From: Narthecium ossifragum
Taxonomy: Eukaryota > Streptophyta > Magnoliopsida > Dioscoreales > Nartheciaceae
Direction: 5' to 3'
Assembly: GCA_963920575.1 (NCBI GenBank)
Contig: OY986966.1
Location: 23,713,717 to 23,777,716, forward strand
DNA length: 64,000 nucleotides
Part shown: in pieces, positions 54,884 through 64,000 of the stretch
Layout of the letters: each line of letters starts with the position of its first letter
Position numbering within the stretch: the first letter of the stretch is position 1
The notes under the pieces: model-generated
Seen by the model: the letters and a program-made list of their open reading frames with translations, nothing else
What the model was told of the DNA's origin: nothing
Databases searched by the model: none
Made by a program: the position numbers and the translations under genes

Positions 54884-57358
54884 TGTCACGCCCCGACCCG
54901 CGAAAGCCCAACCGGGCCGGGCGACGCGAACCGGAACCTAGCAAAACACGGAAAAAGCTGGCGAGGGTTCCCTCTAACCTATTGGTCTCCCTAACAATTC
55001 ACCAAAAGCACTCCCAATTAAAAGACAATAATTTAACGAAACTTCGAACCACAGATTTACAAACCCAAAAAGATTTAATATACATATCATCGGAGAGGGG
55101 AAGATCCAAATACAACATTACTCCCGTGGGAGACTATCTAACATAGGGTAAAAGCAGTAAAAGATCACCACCTCTCAGACTCCGCCTGGCGCTGCCGCAC
55201 CGCCGACCAACTGCCCGGTAGGGGCCACGGAAGAACTGACGCTTGCACCTGCAAAACGCAGTCCGGGTAGGAGTGACCACTAAGCTCAGTAGGGTTCTAC
55301 ACTACGACAAACAGAAGGAAGAGGGAAACGCAATAGTGTCGCCCTCAAGTAAGACATGGGTATATATAGGGGTCCCATAACCCCACCGCGTGTCCCTGAG
55401 GCCCAGGAGCAACACTCAGTAAGCTCAACAAACACTGCTGACTCACATACATGGACCAGACACTGCAGGCGAGAAAAGGCACCGCTGAGGGGGCCACTCC
55501 TCCACTCAAGAGTCAACATAGTGAAACACCGGCTACACCTCAGCATCCGCCTCGAGGCTGACACGACCTCTACAATCATCAAGCAACAAGTGTACCGGTC
55601 ATCTAAGCATATCATCGAATCGACTGGATACCACAATTCGAATCGGGTCCAAACTACCCAACCCCGGTCCTAGGGCTAAGTCCGAGCTTCCAGCCTCGGG
55701 ACGGCGACCCACAGATCACCCACGCCCTAACCATGCAACTAATGCACAAATCAACAATGCATGCTATGACATACACAAAAAGGGGATAGACATGCAACAA
55801 TATGATAAGGCATCATATAAGTCAACCGGATCACTGCAGCGGTACTACCGACCGCTGCCAGCCGATCCGCAGCGGGTCCCGGCATTACGACGGTACCGCA
55901 ACTGTCAACCGCGGACTCCTGCGACGGGAAGCAACCCCGAAAACGATGATGAACAGTAAATTGCAGCAACGGTTGGCTGCAACTGTAAATTGATGAACAG
56001 TAAGTCAGTAGATCTACATACCGGGATCAACATATCCAAAATCCATAATCATTCAATGGTTGGTTTAACGGGAAAACACAAATCAAAACCGCTAATCAAA
56101 CTAACTTACCAGTTAATTGCTGCAACGCAGCCCTCCAGCAATCAATTCATAACAAATCGTAGGAAAATCGAAAAATTATGAAATCAGTTGAGTTTGAGAG
56201 TAGATTCAAAGATCTACAACTCTTATGTTCATAACAACCCAAGAGCATGCACGTACTGGCCGAAAAACTCGCCGCAAGCCGCCTGTTCTTCAAGAACAGC
56301 AGAAACCTGAAAATCCGAGATTAATCATGCATAAATCCTACTAAGATCCCAACCAAAGCTTATGAAATTTATACCAAAAATTCTACTAAGCATGAGGAAT
56401 CTAACAACACAAAGATCAACAAGATCCAACGGCTAGATCTAGAGAAAACCCAAAAACAACATCAGTAGGTAGAAACCTACTCGAAACGCACTCCTCGGCT
56501 GATTCCCCGTGAACTGGTCAGCAACAAGGTTCCAAACCACTTCAGGGATCTTCCTCTCGTTGCCACGGATCCAACGAGCCTTAGAACACCCAAAACGGTG
56601 GCCGGAGGAGGGAGAACGGAGGGGAAGAAGATGGCTGTCGGAAACAGGGGGAAAACAGAACCGCAGGAGGAAGAAGAAAGATGGAAGAAGAAAGGAGGAG
56701 GAGAAGAGGAAGAAAAAGAGGGAAAAGGGGAAGGGAAAGCCGGGGGAAGGGGGAAAAAGGAGAAGGAGGGGAGGGAAAGTCCTCCCCTTCTGACAAGAGA
56801 GAGCGACGGCCAACGGCGGCCGTCCTCTTGAAGCAGAAAAGCCACCGACGCGAGTCCGATCGATCGCTCCAAGGAGCGATTGATCGCTCGCGAAAGAAAA
56901 GCCAGTCCGGATCGATCGCTCCAAGGAGCGATCGATCGCTCGCGAAAGAAAAGCCAGTCTGGATCGATCCGAGACAGGCTGGATCGATCCAAAACATTTG
57001 GATCGATCCGAACGGGTCAAAAACCCACCGACTCGCTCACGAGTCCGATCGATCGCTCCTAGGAGCGATCGATCGCTCACGGGCCGTCAGCTGCCCAAAA
57101 GTAAGCTTCCGCGCACCCGAGCTGGGATCTTCCGATCCCGGGTCCACCTAACCATTCTAATCAAGCACTAACACAAACAAGGTCAGTGTGTGCACACGCG
57201 GTTGTGAAACAAACCAACAAGGCGCAATTTGCCAAATTGCCCTTGCGGTCCAAGAAACAATACGATCCACCGGATCGCGCGCTCGACGCGAAACAAACAA
57301 ACGAGCCACAGGTCCGACCCAACCGGTCAACCCAGGAGTAGAGGGACAGGTCCTCACA
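54884..57358 (-). repeat. LTR C, 3' LTR of the gypsy element (2475 bp)
   Basis: Plus strand TGTCACGCCCC to GGTCCTCACA. It is preceded in minus sense by TTTAAGGGTAATAGGA, the polypurine tract, as in Tekay/Del-type gypsy elements. It is close to solo LTR A throughout. It carries octamer pairs at 56858/56878, 56910/56930, 56962/56982 and 57047/57067, all 20 bp, plus a single octamer at 57001. Confidence 0.9.
56858..57074. repeat. Paired GATCGATC array in LTR C
   Basis: Nine octamers (one is GATTGATC). The within-pair spacing here is 20 bp, not 22, and the three pairs with the CGCTCC arm form near-perfect inverted repeats. The array lies 284-500 bp from the sense start of the LTR. Confidence 0.9.
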
Positions 57359-57429
57359 TCCTATTACCCTTAAAGGAAATCTCGTCCCGAGATTCGATAA
57401 GGGTAGGGCTCGAAAACGAAAAACAACGC

Positions 57430-58554
57430 CTAACAGGATACTACAAAGCGGTAAAGGGTACATGCTGATGTGACACTGATGCTGAAGCCAACCCGGCCGC
57501 CTCTACTGGCCTCCACTGCCACTGCCACGGCCTCCGCCTCGCAGTGTCGTGCACTCTCGACGAAGGTGACCCAGCTGGCCACACTGATAGCACGAACCCG
57601 GCGCGCATCCTGTCCCGCCTGGTCCACGCTCTCCGCAAGGGGCAGTCTCTCCGGTAATGCCCCAGCTGCCCTCACTCAAAGCACGTTACGGGTCTCTGCT
57701 CTGCCTGCTGGATCTGACCAATCCCTGCGAATGCCTCCTGCTGAGGCTCCTCCTCTGGAAACCACTCGTCCGTATCATCCTCCGTGAACTCCTCCTCTGC
57801 CTCCGAGAGGGGCTGGTCCTCGTTGTGCCCACCGATTGACTGCTCCTGCTGCTCATCCTCTGAGAACTGTTGCTCGGGATCACCCTCGTCATTCACCCCC
57901 ACTGTCTCTGGACCGACTCCGCTGACGTCCTCTGGCTGGTGCTGATAGGGCTAATGGCATCGTGAATGGGCCTCACCCCGCCACGGTCCTACTCCACCCT
58001 GAGCCTGTTGCGGCTGGCCGGCCGGCGCGCCCTGAACTCGAGAGGAACACTGGCTGAACTGCCCTAGGCCCTGCCTCCAGCAGTATGGCCTCCACAGACA
58101 AGGTACAGTTCACCACCTCCCTGAGAGAGTCAGCATACCGTGCCGCCATCAGAAGCCTGATCTCGGGCCGTAGCCCCCACTGAAACTGCCATGCTCTGGC
58201 AAGAGGATCGCTCGCCACTGGACCAGCGAACCTGACGAGCCTGGTGAACCTAGCTGCATACTGTGCCACTGACTGCGTATCCTGGGAGATGCTGAGGTAC
58301 TCCCGAACCAAGGCCTGACGCGCACTCTGAGGGAAGTACGCGTCGAGAAAAGACGAACGGAACATGTCCCACGAGGGGTCACTCCCGCTCCTAACGGCCA
58401 AGACAGTACTCCACCAGTCCAAAGCGTCCCCGTCGAGCCGGAACGCCGCCAGTCTGACCCGAACGCGGTCATCCTGGATGAACAAAGCGTCGAGGACACG
58501 ACTGACTCCTCTCAGCCAGTCGTCCGCTACTGCCGGATGACACGCCTTGAAAAG
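57430..58554 (-). pseudogene. Gypsy gag, C-terminal part with two zinc knuckles
   Basis: Capsid part of a Tekay/Del-type gypsy gag: DDWLRGVSRVLDALF, LAAFRLDGDALDWW, SFLDAYFPQSARQALVREYL, SVAQYAARFTRLVRFAG and FQWGLRPEIR (57973-58554). An acidic Glu/Gln-rich linker follows (57690-57900). Next come two CCHC knuckles near 57650-57700 and 57550-57600. The first reads CFE(stop)GQLGHYRRDC, so its second Cys is a TGA; the second, CYQCGQLGHLRREC, is intact. The frame ends shortly after at about 57430, right before the PPT, so protease, reverse transcriptase and integrase are absent. It is cut at 58554 by a solo LTR. Confidence 0.85.
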
Positions 58555-60119
58555 TGTCGTTACCTTAACAAGGACGTCAAAATTACAAATTTATATTCCG
58601 AATCACCAACTAACTACTTAAGGGGTAGATAGCTATGAGTCCGAGTCGGTCCACATGGAAAACAGGATTAAGTCTAATTACCGTGCATAGTTCTAAATCA
58701 AAGGTTAAGGAAGATGGATGATAGTTGGTCTTTAAACTACCTTTAACTCGAATTAAACTAAATCAGGAGAATAACAATAAGAGAAAAGGCTAGAAAGTTC
58801 TAATCCGTAATCGAGAGCTATCTAGGCATTCCTAGGATAAAAGCAATTCAATAAGTTCAAAATGGTTTTCTAGGGTTGATAGAAGATCGGCTAGGTCCAC
58901 TATCACTCAACATAGATTCATTAGAAGCCTATGTCGGAATGAAGAACAAATCAGCGGATAATTGGTATGAAAATAATCAAAGTGGTTCTAGCACTTTGAG
59001 ATTGCCTAATCGATAAAGATAAAGAATGAATCGTAGGTTACAATCATAGGTCTTAATGGTTCTAGCATTAAGGCAGTGGTTCTAGCACTCCTACAATCAT
59101 AAGGTAGGGTTTAGAATCCAATCCAAAGATCTAACATGGTTCTAGCATGAAAGCAACTTGAACAAGTCCTAATCCTAGCCTCTAACATGCAATGCTCAAA
59201 ACCAGCGAGCGTAATCTCAGCATAACTTTCACATCCGAACTCGAAACGAGGCGATTCAAGATTCGTTGGAAAGCTAAGACAGAGATCTACAACTTTTATG
59301 TTTTGAGTTTTCATAGAATCCGGCTGTAAACCCACGGAAAAACCGAGACAAGACAGACCAAAATTAGAGCACAAAGAGCAAACAATACATTCACCATAAG
59401 AAAGATTACCAATGGATATATAAAATCTGAATTCAATCCATTAAACCATCATAAAATACATGCTCTGATCCATAGGAAAACCGAAATAAACTCCCTATTA
59501 CATCATAGAATTTCCTAGAATAAAGATTTAGCTACTCATCTTGAAGAAACGATCCATCGGGGAAGGTTGATGACGGGCTCCCGCCATGGATCTATCTTCA
59601 AGACCTAACCCTAATGTTTATTGAGGAAGAAGAAACAAGGAAACACCCAGGAGGAGAGGAAAATTCGTCCTTGGGTCGCTGCCAAAAATCCTCTCCCAAC
59701 ACCTATTTATAGGCCTTCATCTAAACCCTAACTCGGATTAGATCTCAGCCCTTTATTTTTCCCCCAGCACAAAATGAGATCGATCTCCATTGGGAAGAAG
59801 ATCGATCTCCTTCGTTCTGCGAACTCTGGATCTGGAATACCCCCGACCAAGATTGATCTCCTTTAGGATGCAGATCGATCTCCTTCGCTTTGACTGGACC
59901 GCTACTTGCTGGAATAATGTGATCGATCTCCTTAAGGAAGCAGATCGATCTCCTTTACGCAGGCTTGCCAGAATCACTTCGTTTTAGCACCAAACTTGAC
60001 CTAATCTTCGTTGAAGGCTCTTATACCTGAAATGCACCATAGACCATCAAAATAGCATTGCTCGGAGGCTAACATGACCTAGTTAAAAGGGCGATTTGTG
60101 CACTTTTCACGCGTTATCA
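58555..60119 (-). repeat. Solo LTR of an Athila-like relative inside gag (1565 bp)
   Basis: TGTCGTTACC to GCGTTATCA. It has the same plan as the LTR at 3601-5176: aaggacgtcaaaattacaaa, gtccgagtcggtccacatgg, repeated ggttctagca, tagctactcatcttga, and an end ggcgatttgtgcacttttca. It carries octamer pairs at 59778/59800, 59851/59873 and 59921/59943, all 22 bp. Flanking bases (aaaag and cagga) do not match, so no target duplication is seen. Confidence 0.85.
59778..59950. repeat. Paired GATCGATC array in the solo LTR within gag
   Basis: Three pairs with 22-bp start spacing (one octamer is GATTGATC); pair starts 73 and 70 bp apart. It lies 170-342 bp from the LTR's sense start. Confidence 0.92.
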
Positions 60120-60471
60120 CAGGATCACCCTCAGCGCCACTGAACCTGGGCGGGTTCAGCTCCTGGAAGGTGATCACCGTTGCCGTCACAGCGCGTTCGC
60201 TAAGTGGCGGAAGAACCCTCTCGGCGAAAAGAGAGGTGTTTTCCCCCACCGCGAACTCAACACTCGTCTCTGGTGCTGGTGCAGAGTCTCGGGGTAAAGC
60301 TGCCGCGGCTACTGGAGCCTGTCGGGCGGTGCGCTGCTCACGCGACCGGCCATGACTCACAACGGAACGACGTACCCGACTCCTCGACATCTGCACCCCC
60401 ACCAGAAACAACAAGTATACACTTGTCAGAAACCGCAAAACAAGCAGTACAAACAGGAAGCGAAAAAGCAT
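60120..60471 (-). pseudogene. Gypsy gag, N-terminal part
   Basis: Start of the same gag. The likely first residues are MSRSRVRRSVVSHGRSREQR, a basic stretch, followed by Ala-rich sequence and TFQELNPPRFSGAEGDP, the block that precedes the gag core in this group. It is cut at 60119 by the solo LTR; the rest is at 57430-58554. The longer upstream frame with a hydrophobic LVLRFLTSVYLLFLVG run is probably leader rather than protein. Confidence 0.75.
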
Positions 60472-60549
60472 AACACATCACAAAAGAGCATGCACGGATG
60501 TTCTAGACATAGAACTAACCCATTCCAAGCTCTAACCATGCAACTAATA

Positions 60550-61637
60550 CTTACTGTTTATTGTTCATCATCGTTTTCGGGGTTGCTTCCCGTCGCAGGA
60601 GTTCGCGGTTGACGGTCGCGGTACCGTCGTAATGCCGAGACCCGCTGCGGATCGGCTGGCAGCGGTCGGTAGTACCGCTGCAGCGATCTGGTTGACTTAT
60701 ATGATGCCTTATCATATTGTTGCATGTCTATCCCCTTTTTGTGTATGTCATAGCATGCATTGTTGATTTGTGCATTAGTTGCATGGTTAGGGCGTGGGTG
60801 ATCTGTGGGTCGCCGTCCCGAGGTTGGAAGCTCGGACTTAGCCCTAGGACCGGGGTTGGGTAGTTTGGATCCGGTTCGAATTGTGGTGTCCAGTCGATTC
60901 GATGATAGGCTTAGATGACTGGTACACTTGTTACTTGATGATTGTAAAGGTCGTGTCAGCCTCGATGTGGATGCTGAGGTGTAGCCGGTGTTCTACTGTG
61001 TTGACTCTTGAGTGGAGGAGTGGCCCCCTCAGCGGTGCCTTTTCCCGCATGCAATGTCGGGTCCCTGCATGTGAGTCAACAGTGTTTGTTGAGCTTACTG
61101 AGTGCTGCTCCTGGGTCTCAGGGACACGCGGTGGGGTTATGGAACCCATGTGTACACCCAGGTCTTACTTGAGTGCGACACTATTGCGTTTCCCTCTTCC
61201 TTCTGTGTGTCGTAGTGTATAACCCTACTGAGCTTAGTGCTCACTCCTACCCGCGTTGCGTTTTGCAAGTGCAGGCGTAAGTTCTTTTTTCGTGGCCCCC
61301 TACCGGGCAGTTGGTCGGCAGTGCGGCGGTGTCAGGCGGAGTCTGAGAGGTGGTGATCTTTTACTGCTTTTACCCTATGTTAGATAGTCTCCCACGGGAG
61401 TAATGTTGTATTTGGATCTTCCCCTCTCCGAGGATATGTATATTAAATCTTTTTGGGTTTGTAAATCTGTGGTTCGAAGTTTCGTTAAATTATTGTCTTT
61501 TAATTGGGGGTGTTGTTGGTGAATTGTTAGGGAGACCAATAGGTTAGAAGAAACCCTCGCCAGCTTTTTTCGCGTTTTGCTAGGTTCCGGTTCGCGTCTT
61601 CCGGCCTGGTTGGGCTTTCGCGGGTCGGGGCGCGACA
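60550..61637 (+). repeat. LTR D, inverted partial LTR at the right end
   Basis: Reverse complement of the outer 1.09 kb of LTR C: gttttcggggttgcttcccg, gcggatcggctggcagcggt, cctaggaccggggttgggta, ending TCGGGGCGCGACA. The inner end (about 60550) stops part-way through the LTR and joins 5' leader sequence of gag. Confidence 0.88.
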
Positions 61638-62375
61638 GGGAAGGAGGAGGCGGAGAAGAGGGGGAGCCGGAGGGGATGAGGAGCCGGAGCCGGAGGCCGA
61701 GAGGAGGAGGAGCGGGAGGGGAGGAGCCGTGGTCTCGGGGGAAGGAAAATTAGATAGGGAAGGAGTGAAAAAAAGAGGGCACATGTAGGAGAAGAAAAGA
61801 AGGGAGGACAGGGAGGAGAGAAGTGGCTACGTGGAGGGGGAAAAAAAGAAAGAGAAGGTGCGCGGGGCGAGGGGGTCAGCAACTCAGGAACGACATAGAA
61901 GGGGTGAGTGAGTGCCGATGGGCTAAAAATCGATATGTTATTTATCATTAGTTTTTATTTATCAATGATAAGTCTCATATAGTATGTTATTTACTATTAT
62001 TTTTTATTTAATGATGGTAATTACTAATATTTTTTAGTTTAATCATGATTGTTTTTAGCATTTTTTTTTTATCTAATAATGGTGACTTTCCGATAATTAA
62101 ATGTATTATATGAAAATTTAAAATATTATATTAATAATCATTTTAGTTATTATATTACTTTCTAATACTATTTAGTTTTTTTATTACTTATTCATGTTAA
62201 TTTTTGAGTTAATTGCTTATGTTACTTTCTATGTTAATTACTTACGATAGTTTTTATATTAATTGATAAATGTAATAAAGAAAATTTAAAAATAATTTTA
62301 TAACATTTAAAAATTCGTAAAAAAAAATTTAAAAATTTGTAGTAATCAGTTCATCTTCGTCTGCCCCTTCGTATC
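61638..62375. other. Purine-rich then AT-rich DNA
   Basis: 61638-61880 continues the purine-rich tract interrupted by the gypsy element. 61930-62340 is very AT-rich with attattttttattta-like repeats. I see no gene. Confidence 0.5.
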
Positions 62376-63370
62376 AGTATGGTCACCGTGGAGAGTGATA
62401 TGATCATGATAGTTATGCTACATCCCAGCATTCTAGTCACATCGGCCAGCCTCAGTGGCCACATGAGCCTACCTTCATGCAAGGTATTTTTAGAGATACC
62501 ATATCATTTACTTCACGTGATAGTTCCGGATATTCTTATTGTTATCCTGAGACAAACCAGCCATACCAATCACATCGGATTGAAGTGCTGACTATACAAG
62601 CTCATGAGACTGTCATTGATTTCAAGCATGATGCTGCAGAGTATCAGTCGCTCATTAGAAAGTTTGAAGTCTATTATTGATGCAGGACCAAATCCAGATC
62701 CAGACCTAGCTGAGTCCGATCCGGAGCGACTCCCTAGGCGATCCAGTTGCGTTCAAACTCCCTCAGTCCGACTCATATCTCCGTACGATCGTGACCGTCG
62801 GATGGGTATAACTTTCGACTCCGATATCCGATCGGGGCGTGCGACCAGCCGTTTTGACCGGCTCAACGAGCTCGGCGAGATTCATCAGAGATCGAAGATC
62901 TCTCCATGACCTGGGCCTTCAAATCTCTAAATTCCTTTTCCTTATGGTTTAAAATTTTATTTTTGTGTAAAACTTTCCTTTTTAGACAGGTTATCGGTCT
63001 TTCCTATTTTAGTAGGTTTTCCTATTTCTAGCCGATTTCTTCTTCCTTAATTCCGGATTGCTTCATTAGTTATTGGGTTTGAGTCTAATTCATGTTTTGA
63101 GTCCAGGTGTAAATGGGTCTCTCTTTATCCTATAAAAGGAGTATTAGGGTTTGTAATCAATGCACTTTTGATTTAGTAAAATTCGGTGGTTTTCTCCTTC
63201 TTTGAGAATTCTGGTTCTCTCCCGACGAGAGGCTTTCACGTTTACCCTGCATCAATTATTCTCCTTATATGACTTTCCCTCAGTATATTCAGCACTTGAG
63301 TTCTACTAGAAACACTTATCTTAGACCACCGATGACAGATTATGGTTAGTCTGAGAAAGAGCTTGATGTA
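62376..63370 (+). pseudogene. Unidentified degenerate ORF interrupted by X solo LTR 3
   Basis: One frame reads PHEPTFMQGIFRDTISFTSR, then DSSGYSYCYPETNQPYQSHR and SLIRKFEVYY. After the LTR it continues SPYMTFPQYIQHLSSTRNTY. The composition (His, Ser, Tyr, Pro, Gln) recalls the tail of a plant transposase or mobile-domain protein, but I do not recognise the family. There are in-frame stops near 62394 and 63346. Confidence 0.3.
62678..63254. repeat. X-family solo LTR, copy 3 (577 bp)
   Basis: TGATGCAGG and CCTGCATCA are perfect 9-bp inverted ends; attat (62673-62677 and 63255-63259) is a perfect 5-bp duplication. It is the best-kept copy of the family and defines its ends. It holds tcggggcgtgcgaccagccg, tttatcctataaaaggag and ttctctcccgacgagag, all shared with copies 1 and 2. 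Orientation is opposite to theirs. Confidence 0.88.
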
Positions 63371-64000
63371 TACTCATATGAGAGATGTATTGTGCTGTTG
63401 ATTATGTGTCATGTATTGTATTCTACTACCTTAGTATGTTTTTACTCTGCTCTGATATAAGAGATTATATTTGGCCAATTAGAGATGTTGAATACGAATG
63501 AATCTCACTCATCTGGATTGACGGCACGTACCGTACAGGCGGGTTGTCAGCACAGCGCGGGCCACTGGCATGGCAATCCATGCTGGGGAGATATGTTATT
63601 GAAATGTTTTCAGGCTAAATCCGAAATCTTTTGCAGGACAGGACAGACTTATGCAGAACAAGTGCCGTTACCGAGGCCTCAGGATATTTGTCAAAGATGA
63701 GAAGATGACAAAAACCTGTTCAGTTGATTGCAAATTACTCCTGAACTGCTGTCAGGATAGCCAAGTACTATCTTTGTTTGTGTCTGCTAAATGCTGAGTG
63801 CAGAAGCTTGGAAGCAGCGGTATGTTCATTGGCTCATGTCTGGTGGGCACCAAGTAGAGGACAGCTTAATTCCTAATCCTGGCTGTCCTCCTCCATGCCT
63901 ATCCATCTGCAGACAATTGCATCAAGTAGCACTGGTTGGCAACTCACCAACTTCTACTCCTTGGCGTACAGACTTTGCTTAGCCCCACGAACTTGATTGG
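63371..64000. other. Unassigned DNA at the window end
   Basis: I see no domain in the short ORFs (63485-63700 and 63791-63982 on plus). It could be the edge of a further repeat or host intergenic DNA. Confidence 0.35.

Larger units (their letters stand above)
54884..61637 (-). mobile_element. Pol-less gypsy element with oppositely oriented LTRs
   Basis: 6.75 kb insertion flanked by gggaa on both sides (54879-54883 and 61638-61642). Left is a full LTR (54884-57358) in minus sense. Next, in minus sense, come a PPT and a gag with two CCHC knuckles but no pol. Right is a partial LTR (about 60550-61637) in plus sense. Both outer ends are therefore the LTR's 3' end (...GCGYGACA). This is not the normal direct-repeat layout. 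A solo LTR of the Athila-like group (58555-60119) sits inside gag. The 5-bp match falls in purine-rich DNA, so it could partly be chance. Confidence 0.8.

Overview
The window is plant nuclear DNA, almost certainly from an angiosperm. It holds Ty1/copia and Ty3/gypsy LTR elements, L1-type LINEs, MITEs, a Mutator-like element and one SHI/STY/LRP1-family transcription factor, a family found only in land plants. I cannot name the species. Two runs of exactly 200 N (21739-21938, 43528-43727) are assembly gaps.

Layout. (1) 1-16333: a copia element, cut by the window start, with an Athila-like gypsy element (3601-14661) inserted in its reverse transcriptase. (2) 16757-19320: relics of a LINE split by an LTR-like segment. 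(3) 19826-21938: a MITE, unassigned DNA, and an ACCCG-rich TAGGGGTGGCA element ending in the first gap. (4) 22050-27850: a plus-strand LINE holding a 5'-truncated minus-strand LINE (25973-27480). (5) 29128-34310: a minus-strand LINE split by two solo LTRs (29455-31884, 32567-33793). (6) 35728-43252: short solo LTRs of one family (called X here); the second holds a long gypsy solo LTR (37943-40337) and a Pack-MULE-like element (40384-42166); then an ACCCG-rich element. (7) 43260-46017: the only recognisable host gene, an LRP1-like gene of two coding exons. (8) 46018-50150: AT-rich DNA without genes. (9) 50150-53100: another minus-strand LINE with a 318-bp internal tandem duplication. (10) 54884-61637: a pol-less gypsy element whose two LTRs point in opposite directions although a matching 5-bp duplication flanks it. 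(11) 62678-63254: a third X solo LTR with a perfect target duplication.

The DNA is layered: LTR elements sit in LINEs, LTR elements sit in LTR elements, and LINE sits in LINE. Seven or more solo LTRs point to heavy LTR-LTR recombination. Both gypsy elements with an internal region carry gag but no reverse transcriptase or integrase, so neither could move without enzymes supplied by another element.

The most unusual signal is the palindromic octamer GATCGATC. It occurs in pairs with a start-to-start distance of 22 bp (20 bp in some gypsy LTR pairs). The pairs lie in arrays in the U3 part of LTRs from two different gypsy groups and once more inside the Athila-like element. I do not know a named function for it.
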